From NCBI GenBank assembly GCA_004026145.2, contig CP034976.1, forward strand, positions 15,085,482-15,149,481: DNA of 64,000 nucleotides, written 5' to 3'. Below, in pieces: positions 49,831 to 61,248 of the stretch. The translations under genes and the position numbers were made by a program. The notes beneath the pieces were generated by a model, which was given only the letters and a program-made list of their open reading frames with translations, did not search any database and was not told the DNA's origin. The number at the start of each line of letters is the position of its first letter. Position 1 is the stretch's first letter. Source of the DNA: Takifugu bimaculatus. Taxonomy: Eukaryota > Chordata > Actinopteri > Tetraodontiformes > Tetraodontidae.

Positions 49831-52800
49831 CTAAAGGTAAAAAAAAAAAAAGGTTACACTATCTGTAATGTAAATATGAGCAATACACAAACACACATTG
49901 AGAAAAGGCAAGGTTAGCACCTGGGGCCTTACTTTTACTGAGGATGTTTACAATGAGTACTATTTAAGCAAAGAATCTTTAAATGTGATAAAAAAAACCC
50001 TGATGTTTTTACAACTTAACAGACCAGTTCAAATCATGTTTTAGAAAGGAAAAACATTCTATTCCCCTTCTGTAAGCATATAATTCATCAAATAAAGCTA
50101 TGTAAAGTGGCAGCTTGTCTGCACAAATGGGAATGTTGGAACTCCGTACCCTAATGCAGTAAACTGAATTTGTTTGTCCATGCCTTTAGGGTAGTTTAAT
50201 ATAAGCAATATGTTTCAGCCGTCAAATGAAAACACACAAAAAAACCGAGTACAAGCCAAGGCAGTTTCACAGTAGTTGCTGCCAGTGCTTTAACACGCAG
50301 GTGTGCGAGGATGTATGTGTTGCATGAAGTCTCAATGAGGCAGTGGAGGCCAGAGGGTGCAGTATGTCAGCCAGTGTCCCGAAAGAGGACCCAGCAGCTC
50401 GCCGTGGTCAGTGTGGGTGGCTGGACCGAGACGGGCTACGTCCACAAGTGCATGCTGCGTGGAGTTGGATCAGAACATAGTAATAAGGTCCACAGATCCA
50501 AATGATTTTGAGAGGCAGGGTGAGTAGCTGAGAGCTGTGTGGGTGCCAGGCCTGGATGGTTTGGAACGGCTCGACCGCATGAGCGTACAACATTATTAAG
50601 GTTCAATGATTTGTCACAGTCTCTGGTTAACGTAAGACATAGCTTGATGCAATTCAAACATACAGGGAGTGCAGAGGAAAATTGGAGGCTTTTTGAAGAG
50701 AATTTAAAGACATTACGACAATCAAAAAGCTGTACCTTGTGTGAGCAATGGAAAACTTAAAAAAGCTCAAGGAAGCAACGAGCTGTTATTCACTGATCAG
50801 GCTATACCGGAAAGAACATGAGCGGTGGTGTTGCAAGGACCATTTACTGTCATTTTTCTATTTGGGGGCTCGTAGATTCTCCAAACACCAACAAGGCCCG
50901 GGTCCACGATCCCAACCTCTGAACTTATCCCATCATCTGTGTTTCCACACACATTGAGAGACAGGAAGCTGATGTCAATACCCAAGAATTTGTAATCCCA
51001 TTCCTCATGGCCTCACGTCCTCTGTGAGAAAACAATACTGTCCGTGAGGTCACAGCTCAGGAATCCCAGAGGCTGAGGCGGTGAAAATTATGACATATTT
51101 TAATTAAAACTTTTACTTTGCGAATTGGCACGTGGAAATCCCAAGTTAACCTTCGCGCCTCCCCAGGTCTCCGTCTGATTCTATCTCTCATTTCCCCATT
51201 TTTTTCCTTCCGTTGCAAAGAAGCCTTTGAGGTGTCACTTCAACAAGTTAAGCTCTTTCACATCCTGGCATGATCTGACGGAGCCCACATTTGAATTGCG
51301 CGGCAATCAAAATAAAAGCTGAATTACCAATCAAGTGAGCAAAACAGATGGGCTTAAGGAGACTTTGAAGTATTAATCCAAAGAAGTGAGTGAAAAATTC
51401 CCAGAGTGACGTGATCACTCCTGCACCATCCACTGTGACCACAAAGGTGCAGAACACACCAGAGTCTGGATCAGAATTGATCTCTTTTTGTAGAATCCTG
51501 GGTATGTGAATGTGCATAAGCTACACAAAGACCTACGTAACAGGACGTGTCAAGGTCTTGGTTGGTTGGTCTCCGGTGAGCCCAGGCTCTGGGTGGGTGG
51601 GTGGGTGAGTGAGAGGGTGAGAGAGAGTGAGAGAGTGAGAGAGAGAGAGAGTGAGTGAGTGACTGAGTGAGTGAGTGGGTGGGTGGGTTAGAGAGAGAGA
51701 GAGACAGAGAGAGTGAGTGAGTGAGTGAGTGAGTGAGTGAGTGAGTGAGTGAGTGAGTGAGTGAGTGGGTGGGTGGGTGAGTGGGTGGGTGACTGAGTGA
51801 GTGAGTGGGTGGGTGAGTGAGTGAGTGAGTGAGTGAGTGAGTGAGTGAGTGAGTGAGTGAGTGAGTGAGTGAACAGCTGACTGACACTGAGACAGTGACA
51901 GGAGGAACAAAAAAATCAATTCCCTCACAAACCAGTAGGTGTCCCTCTATGTTTATGAAGGGAAAAAGGACAGGTTGTCCCAAACACACTTTCATTTTTT
52001 TATATCAATACAGTAAAAATGAAAAAAAAACTAACTACTTTGCTGCAAACAACACTTTCAGATATAAAAATGGATTTGTGTTTGACATTTTAACTGCCAT
52101 CCATGTACCCAACAGCGTCTGAACTCAATTCCTCAAAGTCAATGGCGAGCATCAGGGCTACACATGGGTTTTAAAGGAAAGACAAAGCCTGTTGCCTGTG
52201 GCTAACAGGTTATTCTGTTTCACAGGCCCATGGAAGAGCAGAGGATGCCCAACAAACTCCGTAAATGCGGCCAAACAGACAACTCAGGATTGCATATGTG
52301 TTATGCGGAGAAGTAAGCACGTAGAGACCCAACCACACTTCAGCAGCCACAGGCCTCAGTTCATAATTCTTCACATACTTGTTGAAACCGTACGGCTTTC
52401 GGTGCCGTGACCAGCTGGTCCTTTCAAGCATGTTAGTCATTTATATTTCCAACCGCTGAAATTTTCATAGTATTTCACAGACTTCATTGGATTTCAGACA
52501 CCAGGAAAAGGGCCTTCTAATCCTGACCGAGAGGCTGTTTTCGTTCGCGACACATGAGTATTCCACGCTGTTCACTTATTGGGGCTGTTCATTAATGAAA
52601 CGTCGGCTCTTAGCTAAAAAAAGAATGATTCAAATAAACAGCATGGAACCACAGTGAATCATGGGCACATATACAAACATTACAAGACTTTTCCACTTTG
52701 TTAATTGGCAAAAAAAAAAACGCCTTCACATTAGGGGAAAAATGATTACACACTCATTAGCGGGCATCTGGCAAAGAATACACAGCATGGCTTCACAGCT

Positions 52801-54272
52801 AATAGCTTACGAGAAATCCAATAAATACAAAGAAGTGCCACAGATGAGCCATCTTCCGCTAATTATGTGACAATGTTCTCTTTTGAAAAACTACAACCTA
52901 CTAAATGCAGAAACACTCAAAAAGCCAACCGGTCACTGCACACCACAGAACACTACCTCTGTTGTAGTATTCTGCATATATCCATGGAAATGAACCACTT
53001 GATTAAAACCTATTTTAATAATAACAACACTTAAGCCATAGCTCTGCTTGCACACTTAAAGGAACACAGCTTTGGAAGATAAGTACAAAATGAATGATAA
53101 CCAGTGTCCATGTTCTCAACTCACACGCCCACAAACTCCTGTACGAACACACAAAACAACCCCCTTTGAGTTTCTTCATTCTTTCGATTACTTCCAGGAT
53201 TACAAGATCTGGGGGTGCTCAGGTTCCAAATGTTGGTCCATTCTTGTATATTTTTGTGATAGGATACTAATTCACTCTCAGAGGCTCACATAGCAGTAGC
53301 ATGACACCGACTCTTACATCTGGCTTTGGACAGCGAACTGGAAGCTGGGCCAACTTGCAGTTTCTGTTCCAGGCCAAGAGGCAGGGAAGTTAGTACAAGT
53401 GAGGGAATGGACTGAATTGTGTGATCCGACTGCCTCCCCTCTACCCAACACTTCCCCTGCACCAGAATTTGCTCCCGGTGCTGCAGACGCTGATTGAGAC
53501 CAGCAGGGCCTGGAATTCATTCCTGATCTATTAGAATGAGATTAGAATAAACAACTGAAAAGAAATGCGAAAGGTGTTTACAGAACGAAGCTGAGATTTT
53601 AGTTCTTATGCCTATGGTTGTATCAGGATGAGAAAATCCAACTGCATGTCTGTTCCTGGATGCAGAGTATCTGGATCTAGCCCGCTCCAATCAGAAAGAC
53701 AGTGGTGCTGTGTTTCAGTCATCCTTGTTTCTTCCGTTCATCATCCTCTCTCCTGCCCGTATGCACATGGAGGGGATCAAGGCTGACGACAACAGCCTGT
53801 GTTGAGTTACGTGCTTCAGCTTTTGTTTGTGGAAAAAGCAGGAGGAGTGCACACCATGGTCAAAGTGATGTTAAATGTCCCGTTTAGAAACAACAGCAGC
53901 ATGTGGACAGACATAGCCCCGGAACAGAACAAGGCAACGTGCAGAGTGTAATGAGACAAAAATGCTGTGTAAGAAAAGAAAAATCAAAGCTTTATACATG
54001 GTCTGATGGCTCATTAAAACCACTTCAGAGCTTTGGATCACATTTAGTCTGGGGTACATGTCTGCCACAGGAACCATACTGACATAAAAATGTTGTCGTT
54101 TTGATGTTCTGTTGAAGCTACTGTAGAAAAGCGTTGCCTTAATTCTACTGTTGTCAGTGCCAATTTCTCACACCGTACACAACCATAATTGAAACTACTT
54201 AGTGTTTAGCCTTTGATAAATCAATATTCTGATAGAAAGAAACATCCTAAGACCAACTTAGCTCCGACTCAC
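49831..54272 (-). other. vps13b intron E4-E5 (4,442 nt)
   Basis: Carries the GTGA/GGGT minisatellite at 51591-51872. The remaining sequence is unique, with several long open frames on the minus strand that merely read through the repeat. No exon found. Confidence 0.85.
51591..51872. repeat. GTGA/GGGT minisatellite, about 282 bp
   Basis: Tandem 4-mer array, mostly GAGT (GTGA) units with blocks of GGGT and GAGA. On the minus strand this reads as TCAC repeats and gives spurious Thr-His-Ser-Leu open frames of up to 174 codons. It lies in intron E4-E5. Blocks of GGGT alternate with long GTGA runs, suggesting repeated slippage and internal duplication. Confidence 0.95.
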
Positions 54273-54447
54273 CAGATAAAACTGCTCCAGGCTCTCTGAT
54301 GGCGCCTCCCTGCTCTTCACCATCACCTTCTTTGTGTCCTCCAATTTCCCCATAGTAGAGGGCAATAATCAGCTCTAAGATCCGGATAAACATCGGTAGC
54401 TGCTGATCTGTAATGGACAACTTCAGGCTCTCCACCATAGTCTGGAT
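54273..54447 (-). CDS. vps13b: vps13b exon E4
   Basis: 175 nt, starting in phase 0 with IQTMVESLKLSITDQQ, then LPMFIRILELIIALYYGEIG, and ending in an acidic, Gly-rich tail (EGDGEEQGG, AVLSG). The first 40 residues match human VPS13B closely. The tail is the start of a low-conservation linker that probably is disordered. Acceptor TTTCCTCAG, donor CTG/GTGAGT, exit phase 1. Only 346 nt of intron separate it from E3. Confidence 0.95.
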
Positions 54448-54793
54448 CTGAGGAAACAGAAGACAGATTTAGGACAACATTGCATGAAGAGAATCCAATT
54501 ACTGCTTCTGTTTTAGGACCTCATGCTGCTACTGTCCACTAATTATGACCTGCACACAAGCAAATGTTAAGAGCATACAGATAGTTTATCCATGACATAA
54601 TGTTAAAATGAGAAGTAACGTATACTAATGGCAACGGCTCATTACACAAGCTTTTCCTAAGTAAATGTAATTAAATTTGCTCATGAGATAGATAACTTTA
54701 TAGAAGTATAACTTTCCAGAATACAGCTATAATCCCATGCAGTGATATATTTCCTAGGTAATAAAGTTCAAGTTAAAATACAGATTTTCTCAC
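54448..54793 (-). other. vps13b intron E3-E4 (346 nt)
   Basis: Short intron, donor GTGAGA and acceptor TTTCCTCAG. Nothing else seen. Confidence 0.9.
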
Positions 54794-54975
54794 TTTGATA
54801 ACAGATGGAATCTTTGAATTGATGTTGTCATAGGTAAAATGGAGGCGTGTTCTGAAAGAGCATTTGTACAGTAGTGGGTCCTGGTAAAACTCAATCTTTC
54901 CACTGGCGTTGCGCTTGTCCAAACACACGGTGCAGTCAGCAAAGTTGATCATTTTCCTGAGAACCAGATCTGGCG
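54794..54975 (-). CDS. vps13b: vps13b exon E3
   Basis: 182 nt: two bases finish an Ala codon, then 60 codons from PDLVLRKMINFADCTVCLDK through RNASGKIEFYQDPLLYKCSF to INSKIPSVIK. These are almost the same residues as human VPS13B, making this one of the strongest diagnostic exons. The acceptor is GCGAAG after a long T-rich tract. Six bases further in there is a CCAG that could also serve as an acceptor without changing frame. Donor AAA/GTGAGA; exits in phase 0. The residues form the next beta-strand block of the lipid groove, with conserved Cys in DCTVCLDK. Confidence 0.96.
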
Positions 54976-56127
54976 CTTCGCGGAGAATGAGAAACAAAAC
55001 AAAAAAATCATCACATTTGCATCGCATAAGAGTGGCTGACGCTAAACAACTACAAAATATGCATGCTAGCAAAGATCTATAGGGCAAAAGCAAACACAAC
55101 AGAGTGGGATCTGACAGTAAATCCTCATTATCCATGGAAACCATGGGTGATGACACTGAGAAGACATCAGAGTTATGTAATGTGACATTTATAAGAGGTA
55201 AAATTAGTCTTTTGTGCCTCTCTGTCTGTGTGGTCTGTAGCGTCTGCCTTTGTCAGAAGATAACACATCATCCCATTCTAAATTGTCACAGAGTAGCACA
55301 CCCCTGGCAGACTTGTAACAGGACTCATCATTCACAGAATTATTTCATCCTCTCTACCATGCCAGGAACTACTGTTGGAACCTTTGCTTAAGGCTTATTT
55401 AAGCCCATCTTCTGAATGACCCAAAACAATATAATAAAAAATATGAGTTATTAAAAAAGAGTGAAAATGGCATTTTGGAAAAGAGCTATTCCTGTCTAAC
55501 ACACATGCACATAAACAAATGCTTTCTGCTTTTTACTTGTATTTCTCATTAAAAACATTAAAAATAGGTTATTTTATTTATGTGGCCTATCCAAATTCTC
55601 CAATCAACTTGTATTTGTAATGAAAAAGGTAATCATTCTTTATATGTTGAAGCAAATAGGAACAGTAAATTCACCTGGGTTGCATTGTGGTTACACCTTG
55701 TCCAATCCTTAAATTCATGTCAGTTTACAATTGATCTTATTTTCTAGCATGGTGCTGAGAACCCTGTTCAAGCCTCTTTATTTTTTAGTGTCTCTAAAGT
55801 GAAAATGAAAATCTACCCACAATGCATTGTGCCACTGGGACTACACATTCTAGTCACCTACTTTCAGACTTAAAAGGGATTTCTTTCCAGTGTCTGACCG
55901 TGCTGAACTAAATCTACACATTAAATGATTAAAATTGGTACTTTGTCAATAATCTAAATAAGAAGCTACATCAAGAAGTACTCAAACAGCTATGTTTAAG
56001 CTAATATGTCTTTTTGACCTTAGTTTGAACTAACAAAATTAAACACTTACTGTAATTTATAGGTTCTTGTCTTTGTGGATTTACTAGTTAATCCTACTAG
56101 CGAGGAATGTAAGCAGTCATTGCTCAC
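54976..56127 (-). other. vps13b intron E2-E3 (1,152 nt)
   Basis: AT-rich intron with nothing recognised apart from the T-rich tract before the E3 acceptor. Confidence 0.85.
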
Positions 56128-56295
56128 CAGTGATGTCCATGAAGGCTCTCTCCCATGTGTCATCCACAGTGTAGCACTCAGCTGAAGTTATGTTGACCGA
56201 CAGCACGATGTCATCTTCCACGTACTTAAGGATCAGGTTGTTCACCACAATATTCACATTGTTCACCACACGTCTGATCAGGCTCTGTACATAAC
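56128..56295 (-). CDS. vps13b: vps13b exon E2 (VPS13 N-terminal repeat)
   Basis: 168 nt, phase 1 in and 1 out. It begins by completing Gly, then YVQSLIRRVVNNVNIVV, and continues through LILKYVEDDIVLSVNI to AFMDIT. The pattern of alternating hydrophobic residues followed by LKYVEDD is the classic VPS13-family signature just after the chorein tip, part of the hydrophobic lipid-carrying groove. Acceptor TTCCTAG, donor CTG/GTGAGC. The exon is symmetric, so skipping would keep frame but remove 56 residues of the groove. Near-identical to human VPS13B in the repeat core. Confidence 0.96.
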
Positions 56296-59200
56296 CTAGG
56301 AACATAAACAAGTCAAGAGACAGTGTGGTAAGAAGACACAAGATTGAACTTAATCCCTAGGAACACATCAGAAATAATTAATGGGAATATTATTTTGCGC
56401 TGCGTTGCATATTACATCATTGACATGATTGGGAAAATTTTGTATCATAAACATTCAGCCAAACTCAAACCAGGACACCATTTTCAGTCCTAAGCATCGC
56501 TCTGTATTTAAAGCTGTCAGCATTGTGTAGTTATTTTAAATAATGTGTTCATTGTTCAATACACTTCTGCTTCACATACGGAATCAGGTCATGATTAGTG
56601 CAAGCGCCATACCCCCCCACGTCCATCTTCGTGCAAGCATAAATAAATGCAGGTCCTGACGTGTTATTTTTGTCCAAGATCAAGCCTTTGTACATATGAG
56701 GTCAAAGACAATTAAAGTAGCCTGTGTAAATATCCATAAGAAAACATTTTACTGCTCATGCTGCCTGAGCAAATCCTGGGTGAATTTATTAATCTCTGTA
56801 GGGTTCTCCTCTCCTCTCAGCTCTGCAACCCAAAGGTCAGCACATACAGATCCACCACAGCAGAGATTCAACCAGCACTGAGGCTGGAAAAAGGTGAGAA
56901 ATACATGCAAGTAGTGTCAAATTACCAGTGATCTGGTCTTGAAATGAGATCAAAAACCAGTACTTTACAATGCTGACGATTTGGATGCATTAAAGGGAAC
57001 CATTGTGCTGCAATACTAGTACCTTCTACCAGTAATGGTGACAACCAAAAACATAGTCTTTGCAAGTAAAACATACATCATAAGGCCATCACTCAACTGG
57101 ACAAGAAAGAGCTTAAAATATTATAGACAGGGGGTTCTCAAACATAATTTTTAAAAATATCCGGCCATAAATCCTCTTAACCACAGGAGCGATGGCATTA
57201 TTCATTTCTTCCATGTACTGTTAAACAGTGAAAACACATAAAGCTTTAATGCTTTTCCCTTATTTTCCAAACCAAATGTTTGTTTGGCGGTGGTAGCTGT
57301 AGAGGGACTGGGCTGAACGCAGGGTTTACGGTTCGAGCCCCAGTGGTGGACAAAAGTTGGAAGGCATGCTGGAAGCAGGAGAGGTTCCAGGACAACTTCA
57401 GAGCACTGCCAAGGTACCCCTCAGCAAGGCACCCAACCCTGCGATGAGCTGGTGTACCCTGCCGTCGCCCATATGCATCTGGAAAAAGCCACAGCGTGAC
57501 CCCACAACCCACGCAGGGTCACGACTAGACAGCATTAAATGGGGCATGAATCAGTTAACTGGTCTGATACTTGTAAACAGGTCTGTCTCAGCATCAGCAT
57601 ATTTCTGCCATCTGACCAAAGTAAGTGACCGGAAGGGAAGATGACATCATATAAACTCAACCCATAAACGCAACGTGCATCCGTGACACTTGTGTGTGGC
57701 CCAGCATGCATGCATCTGCTTGTGCGAGTGTGAGTGTGTGCCTGGCTGCTCTTTTGCATTTCTGAATGTGACCATGTGTGCATGCTTGTGGTTCTGGGGT
57801 CAGTCAGAAGGGTGCTGTCGCACCTGCAGCCTGGGCAGTAAAACCAGCACTTTGCCCCCTGCTATTGCCCTCTCTGGATCTAATTTACCCATGTCAGTGT
57901 GTGTGACTCTCTTTGCCTGTTGCACTGACTTGCACTTGTGGTACCTCCTCTCGCCTTGCACCAACTCTAGGGCCCCATTCCGTCTTTCTGCGATTCATCG
58001 CACCAGCTCTGAACTTCTGTAAACAATTGACACAGCCAGCACCTGTGCTGCAGCCCACAGGGAAAGAGTCCACTTAAAACTGTTCAACCATAAAATGACT
58101 GGAAAAATGCTTCTCTGTGTGATCCAGGGGACAGGCCAACTCTACCCTGTACGGTACAGGAAAGAAACACTTTTCTGTCTGTGCTCACCATTTTTCTTCT
58201 ATATGGAAATCATTAGGAGCTACGAGCTCTGCCAGTCATTAGCCAAGAAGAGAATTATTGACAAGTCCATCGGACAATAACTGTACTGTAACCTGCTTCC
58301 TGCACTGTTATTATTGCTACCAAAAAGGCGGATGTGTTCTGACTGTTTGATTGTGACTGTATTCATTCAAAGGCCTCTTACATAAACAGGAAGGGACTGA
58401 ATCAAACAAAAATGCTACAAGCAAAGATAGAATATATAGTATCATTATTAATATTCCCAAAAATGTTGATAGGGTTGGTAGTGTTTTGATAAATAAAAAA
58501 TACAATCCCCACTAACAGTGCCAAATATTATTACCATTGGCAATGCTGGAGTAGAAAGATTCTAAAACTTGAATATCGTTTAACAGGATGGAAGTAAGGA
58601 AAGAGTAAAAATTAAATAAACCTGTATAGCCCTTACATAATTGCACAATACAATAACAATAACAACAAAAACCCAGGGACAATCTCTCAAAAGATGTCTG
58701 TACTTTTGCAACCCTGGTTTGAAGAGCATTCTAAATAAGAATGATTAAATATTTTGAGTTTAATAAAAAAAAAAAAATTAAAAAGAACAAGGAAATGGAT
58801 CCCTAAAGAAAAAGACTAGTGTACAGTGTAAACATTGGCTGATAACTATACACAAAACAAGAATGTATCGAGACATGGAACTGGTATTACCGAGAACATG
58901 ATTTACAAATATTATGCTTGCAGATGCTGTGTATCCATTAGGATTTCAATCACATGCCAAAAAATAATAATAAGTTGTCACAAATCAGAACATTTCCCAA
59001 GCCGTTCTGTTCAACTCCCTAACAGATGGACTGTGTCCTGTGTATGAGTTGTACTTGCTAAAAAATCTGCAGAAAGATCCATAATAAACATCTGATTCTG
59101 TTTAAAAAAAAAAAAAAACCTCAAGAAATGTCTGTAATTCTTTATATACTTTATCTTTATCAACATGTTGGGCTTTGGTATGGCAACCTGTAGTTGCACT

Positions 59201-61130
59201 ATTACATCCACTTTCATTCATAACACAAAATTTATTTTTTAACCGGGTGAGTGGAATCAAAGTAAAGCTCTGCTGAATAGAAGAACACTGTTCTCACCAA
59301 CAGTGGCCAACGGTCCCCCACAAGCAGCAGTAAACATAATCACTCACAGAATTGCTCAAGGTGGAAGCACTTGGTCTCTGGTCTTTGTGTGGCTACCAAT
59401 CCCATGGCATATGAATTAACATCACTATTTTCCACCACAGGCAGAATGGGGAGGATAAATTCATTCAACATGTGAGAGCTTAGGGCCAAATGACTGGATA
59501 ATTGCTGGTGGCTGCTTTTTAGTGTCAGCCCCTGTTTTGTTTTTGCTGTTTTGAAGGAAGAAGAATGAATAGATGCGACGCAGGCATTCATAAACATAAA
59601 TACTGATCAAAAGGTAAGATGTTGCGAGGTAAGAGGACCGAGATGGCTTTCATGCAAAGAATCTTCCCGAACACACCCACATTTAGACATTCTGTTATCC
59701 TCTAGAACCAAACAATGAACATAGTCGTACATGTTACCACCAGAAGGATAACTGTAGTAAAACAACAGAGAGCATGAATGAGGCTGAAGGATGGGAGGTT
59801 TAAACAACAATCAACTGTAAAGTACTTAGAACTTCTATTTCTGCCAGAATACCAGTAAAGATCAGGATGGCAATATTGAAAAACATAAAACATAAAACCT
59901 AGTCAGCATAGATGAATTAATGTCATGCCATGTCTACACTTTTAGGGGGAAAAAATTGGACTACTTTTAAGGCTGCTGACTAGTTGATTTTGTATCTTAT
60001 TCTTGGGAAAACATCCTCTGTCTGAGTCATAACAGGTTAGTTTTACCTCATCTACCTTTTAACCTCTACCTTTTAATTAGAAAGGCTGGAATTACAGCAT
60101 TCGTCTGTTTCCTTGACATTACCGAGGTGCTGCGACCTCTGACCTTGCCGTCGTCTCTAAACCCTGTAATGGGTTGAGAACTGGAACAGTGTGGGGTTTG
60201 CATGCACATTAACACAGATACACTTGAACACATACAGCCTCGCTCTTGCGCGCGTGCACACACACACCTGGGAGATCTGTTGGTGGGCCTAAAGGGAGAT
60301 GGTGAGTGTGTGAGGCACCCTGCTTTAACAGCTGGGCAGAGATATTATCTCATAACATCAGACCTGGAAATAGATCCTCCCTAGATACAAATGGCAAGGA
60401 GTGTAGGTTCACATATTCATGCGTACGAGGGCTCTGGGAGTGAGCACACTGGTTGGGTTAAACTGTGACCCAGCAGTAAAAGCTCAAGACCCCAACCTAC
60501 TATTTGCTTAATTTTTATGCCTACTCCACTTATTTAACTTGTTCATAATGGTTCAAATCATATAGCCTTCCATCGAGAAGCATAATGTGTGCACACGATG
60601 CATTCGTAACTTTCAAATAGACAAAAAATATATCTCATGAAGTAGTAAAAGGCCATTATCTAGTCCCAGTCAAACAAAGCCATGCTTTGTGAGATGCAGT
60701 TAAGTGCAGGAGTGAAGCAGGCATGGAATCCCTGGCCCTTTTGGAGGCATGTGGTCAAGTGGCCTTGTTGATAAGAACCATCACTGTGTGATTTATCACG
60801 GCCACAGCCCCCACACTTTCTCTGGCTGATTTACACTGGTTTAAAAGCCGTTTAATTCCAAAAACAACACTTTTCAATGTAAAACAGATTATTACAAACC
60901 AAGGAACCTGACACTAACCACTCCGGTGAGCTGACATCGTATATATCAATATATTTTTTGCCTCCGTGGCTCAGTGCAAGATATAAAACATTTTCCTGTA
61001 GTATAAATGGTACTAATCGCAGTCTCACACCGTGTCTCGATCCTCCCCCACAGAGGTAATTTCTGCCCTTGTTGCCATTTTCCGAACAGGGAGGTGGAAG
61101 AGGTTTACTGGCCCCAGGACCATCACTCAC
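56296..61130 (-). other. vps13b intron E1-E2 (4,835 nt)
   Basis: Contains one SINE copy on the plus strand (about 57283-57545), a short CA run near 60258-60267, A-rich runs near 58767-58780 and 59103-59116 (both plus strand), and long AT-rich sequence. No exon found. Plus-strand open frames around 57690-58022 are Cys/Ser-rich and resemble no family. Confidence 0.8.
57283..57545 (+). mobile_element. tRNA-derived SINE, teleost type
   Basis: An RNA polymerase III B box, GGTTCGAGCC, is at 57330-57339, with an A-box-like TGGTAGCTGTAGAGG about 40 nt upstream. A body motif common in fish SINEs follows: GCACTGCCAAGG at 57413-57424 and CAGCAAGGCACCC at 57422-57434. The tail reads through a degenerate GACCC...CAGGGTCACG region to about 57545. 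Ends are approximate; I found no clear target-site duplication. It lies opposite to the direction of vps13b in intron E1-E2. I cannot name the subfamily with confidence. Confidence 0.7.
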
Positions 61131-61248
61131 CTGGTGGCAGGTCGGGGTCACTGGGGGCAGCCTGCTGAAGGCGGCGGGGCTTGGCCACAGCCTTGGAGCT
61201 GTCTGAGACACTGCGACTTGTGGAGCTAGAGCCACTCTCATGGTCATC
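61131..61248 (-). CDS. vps13b: vps13b exon E1 (serine-rich linker after the chorein tip)
   Basis: Encodes 39 codons plus one base, starting DDHESGSSS and ending DPDLPP with a split Gly codon. The acceptor is TTTTCCTCAG before GAT and the donor is CAG/GTGAGT. Human VPS13B has the same pattern here: DDHES, a Ser/Thr-rich stretch, a basic PRR, then QQAAP.DPDLPPG. It probably equals human coding exon 4, about residue 98 onward. The serine-rich first half is the divergent part and looks like a flexible linker; the second half is almost invariant. It enters in phase 0 and exits in phase 1. The two preceding coding exons were sought between 61249 and 64000 and not found. Confidence 0.93.

Larger units (their letters stand above)
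35614..61248 (-). other. vps13b: vps13b gene, internal part (13 exons E1-E13)
   Basis: Span of the vps13b exons in this window. VPS13B belongs to the VPS13/chorein family of bridge-like lipid-transfer proteins. It is a peripheral Golgi and endosome protein needed for Golgi integrity and membrane traffic, and its loss causes Cohen syndrome in humans. The exons add up to 118+168+182+175+266+96+123+138+88+183+170+195+125 = 2,027 nt with compatible phases throughout, so the copy looks intact. The part seen is the N-terminal rod segment: the end of the chorein tip, the VPS13 N-terminal repeats, the invariant WVSWAWSF motif and the following beta-rich repeats. The start codon, promoter and 3' end are outside the window. 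Paralogues vps13a, c and d are excluded by near-identity of several exons to VPS13B. Confidence 0.95.

Noticed and set aside
51471..51995. Minus-strand open frame of 174 codons with Thr-His-Ser-Leu repeats
   Set aside because: It is the direct translation of the GTGA minisatellite, open in several frames because the repeat has no stop.
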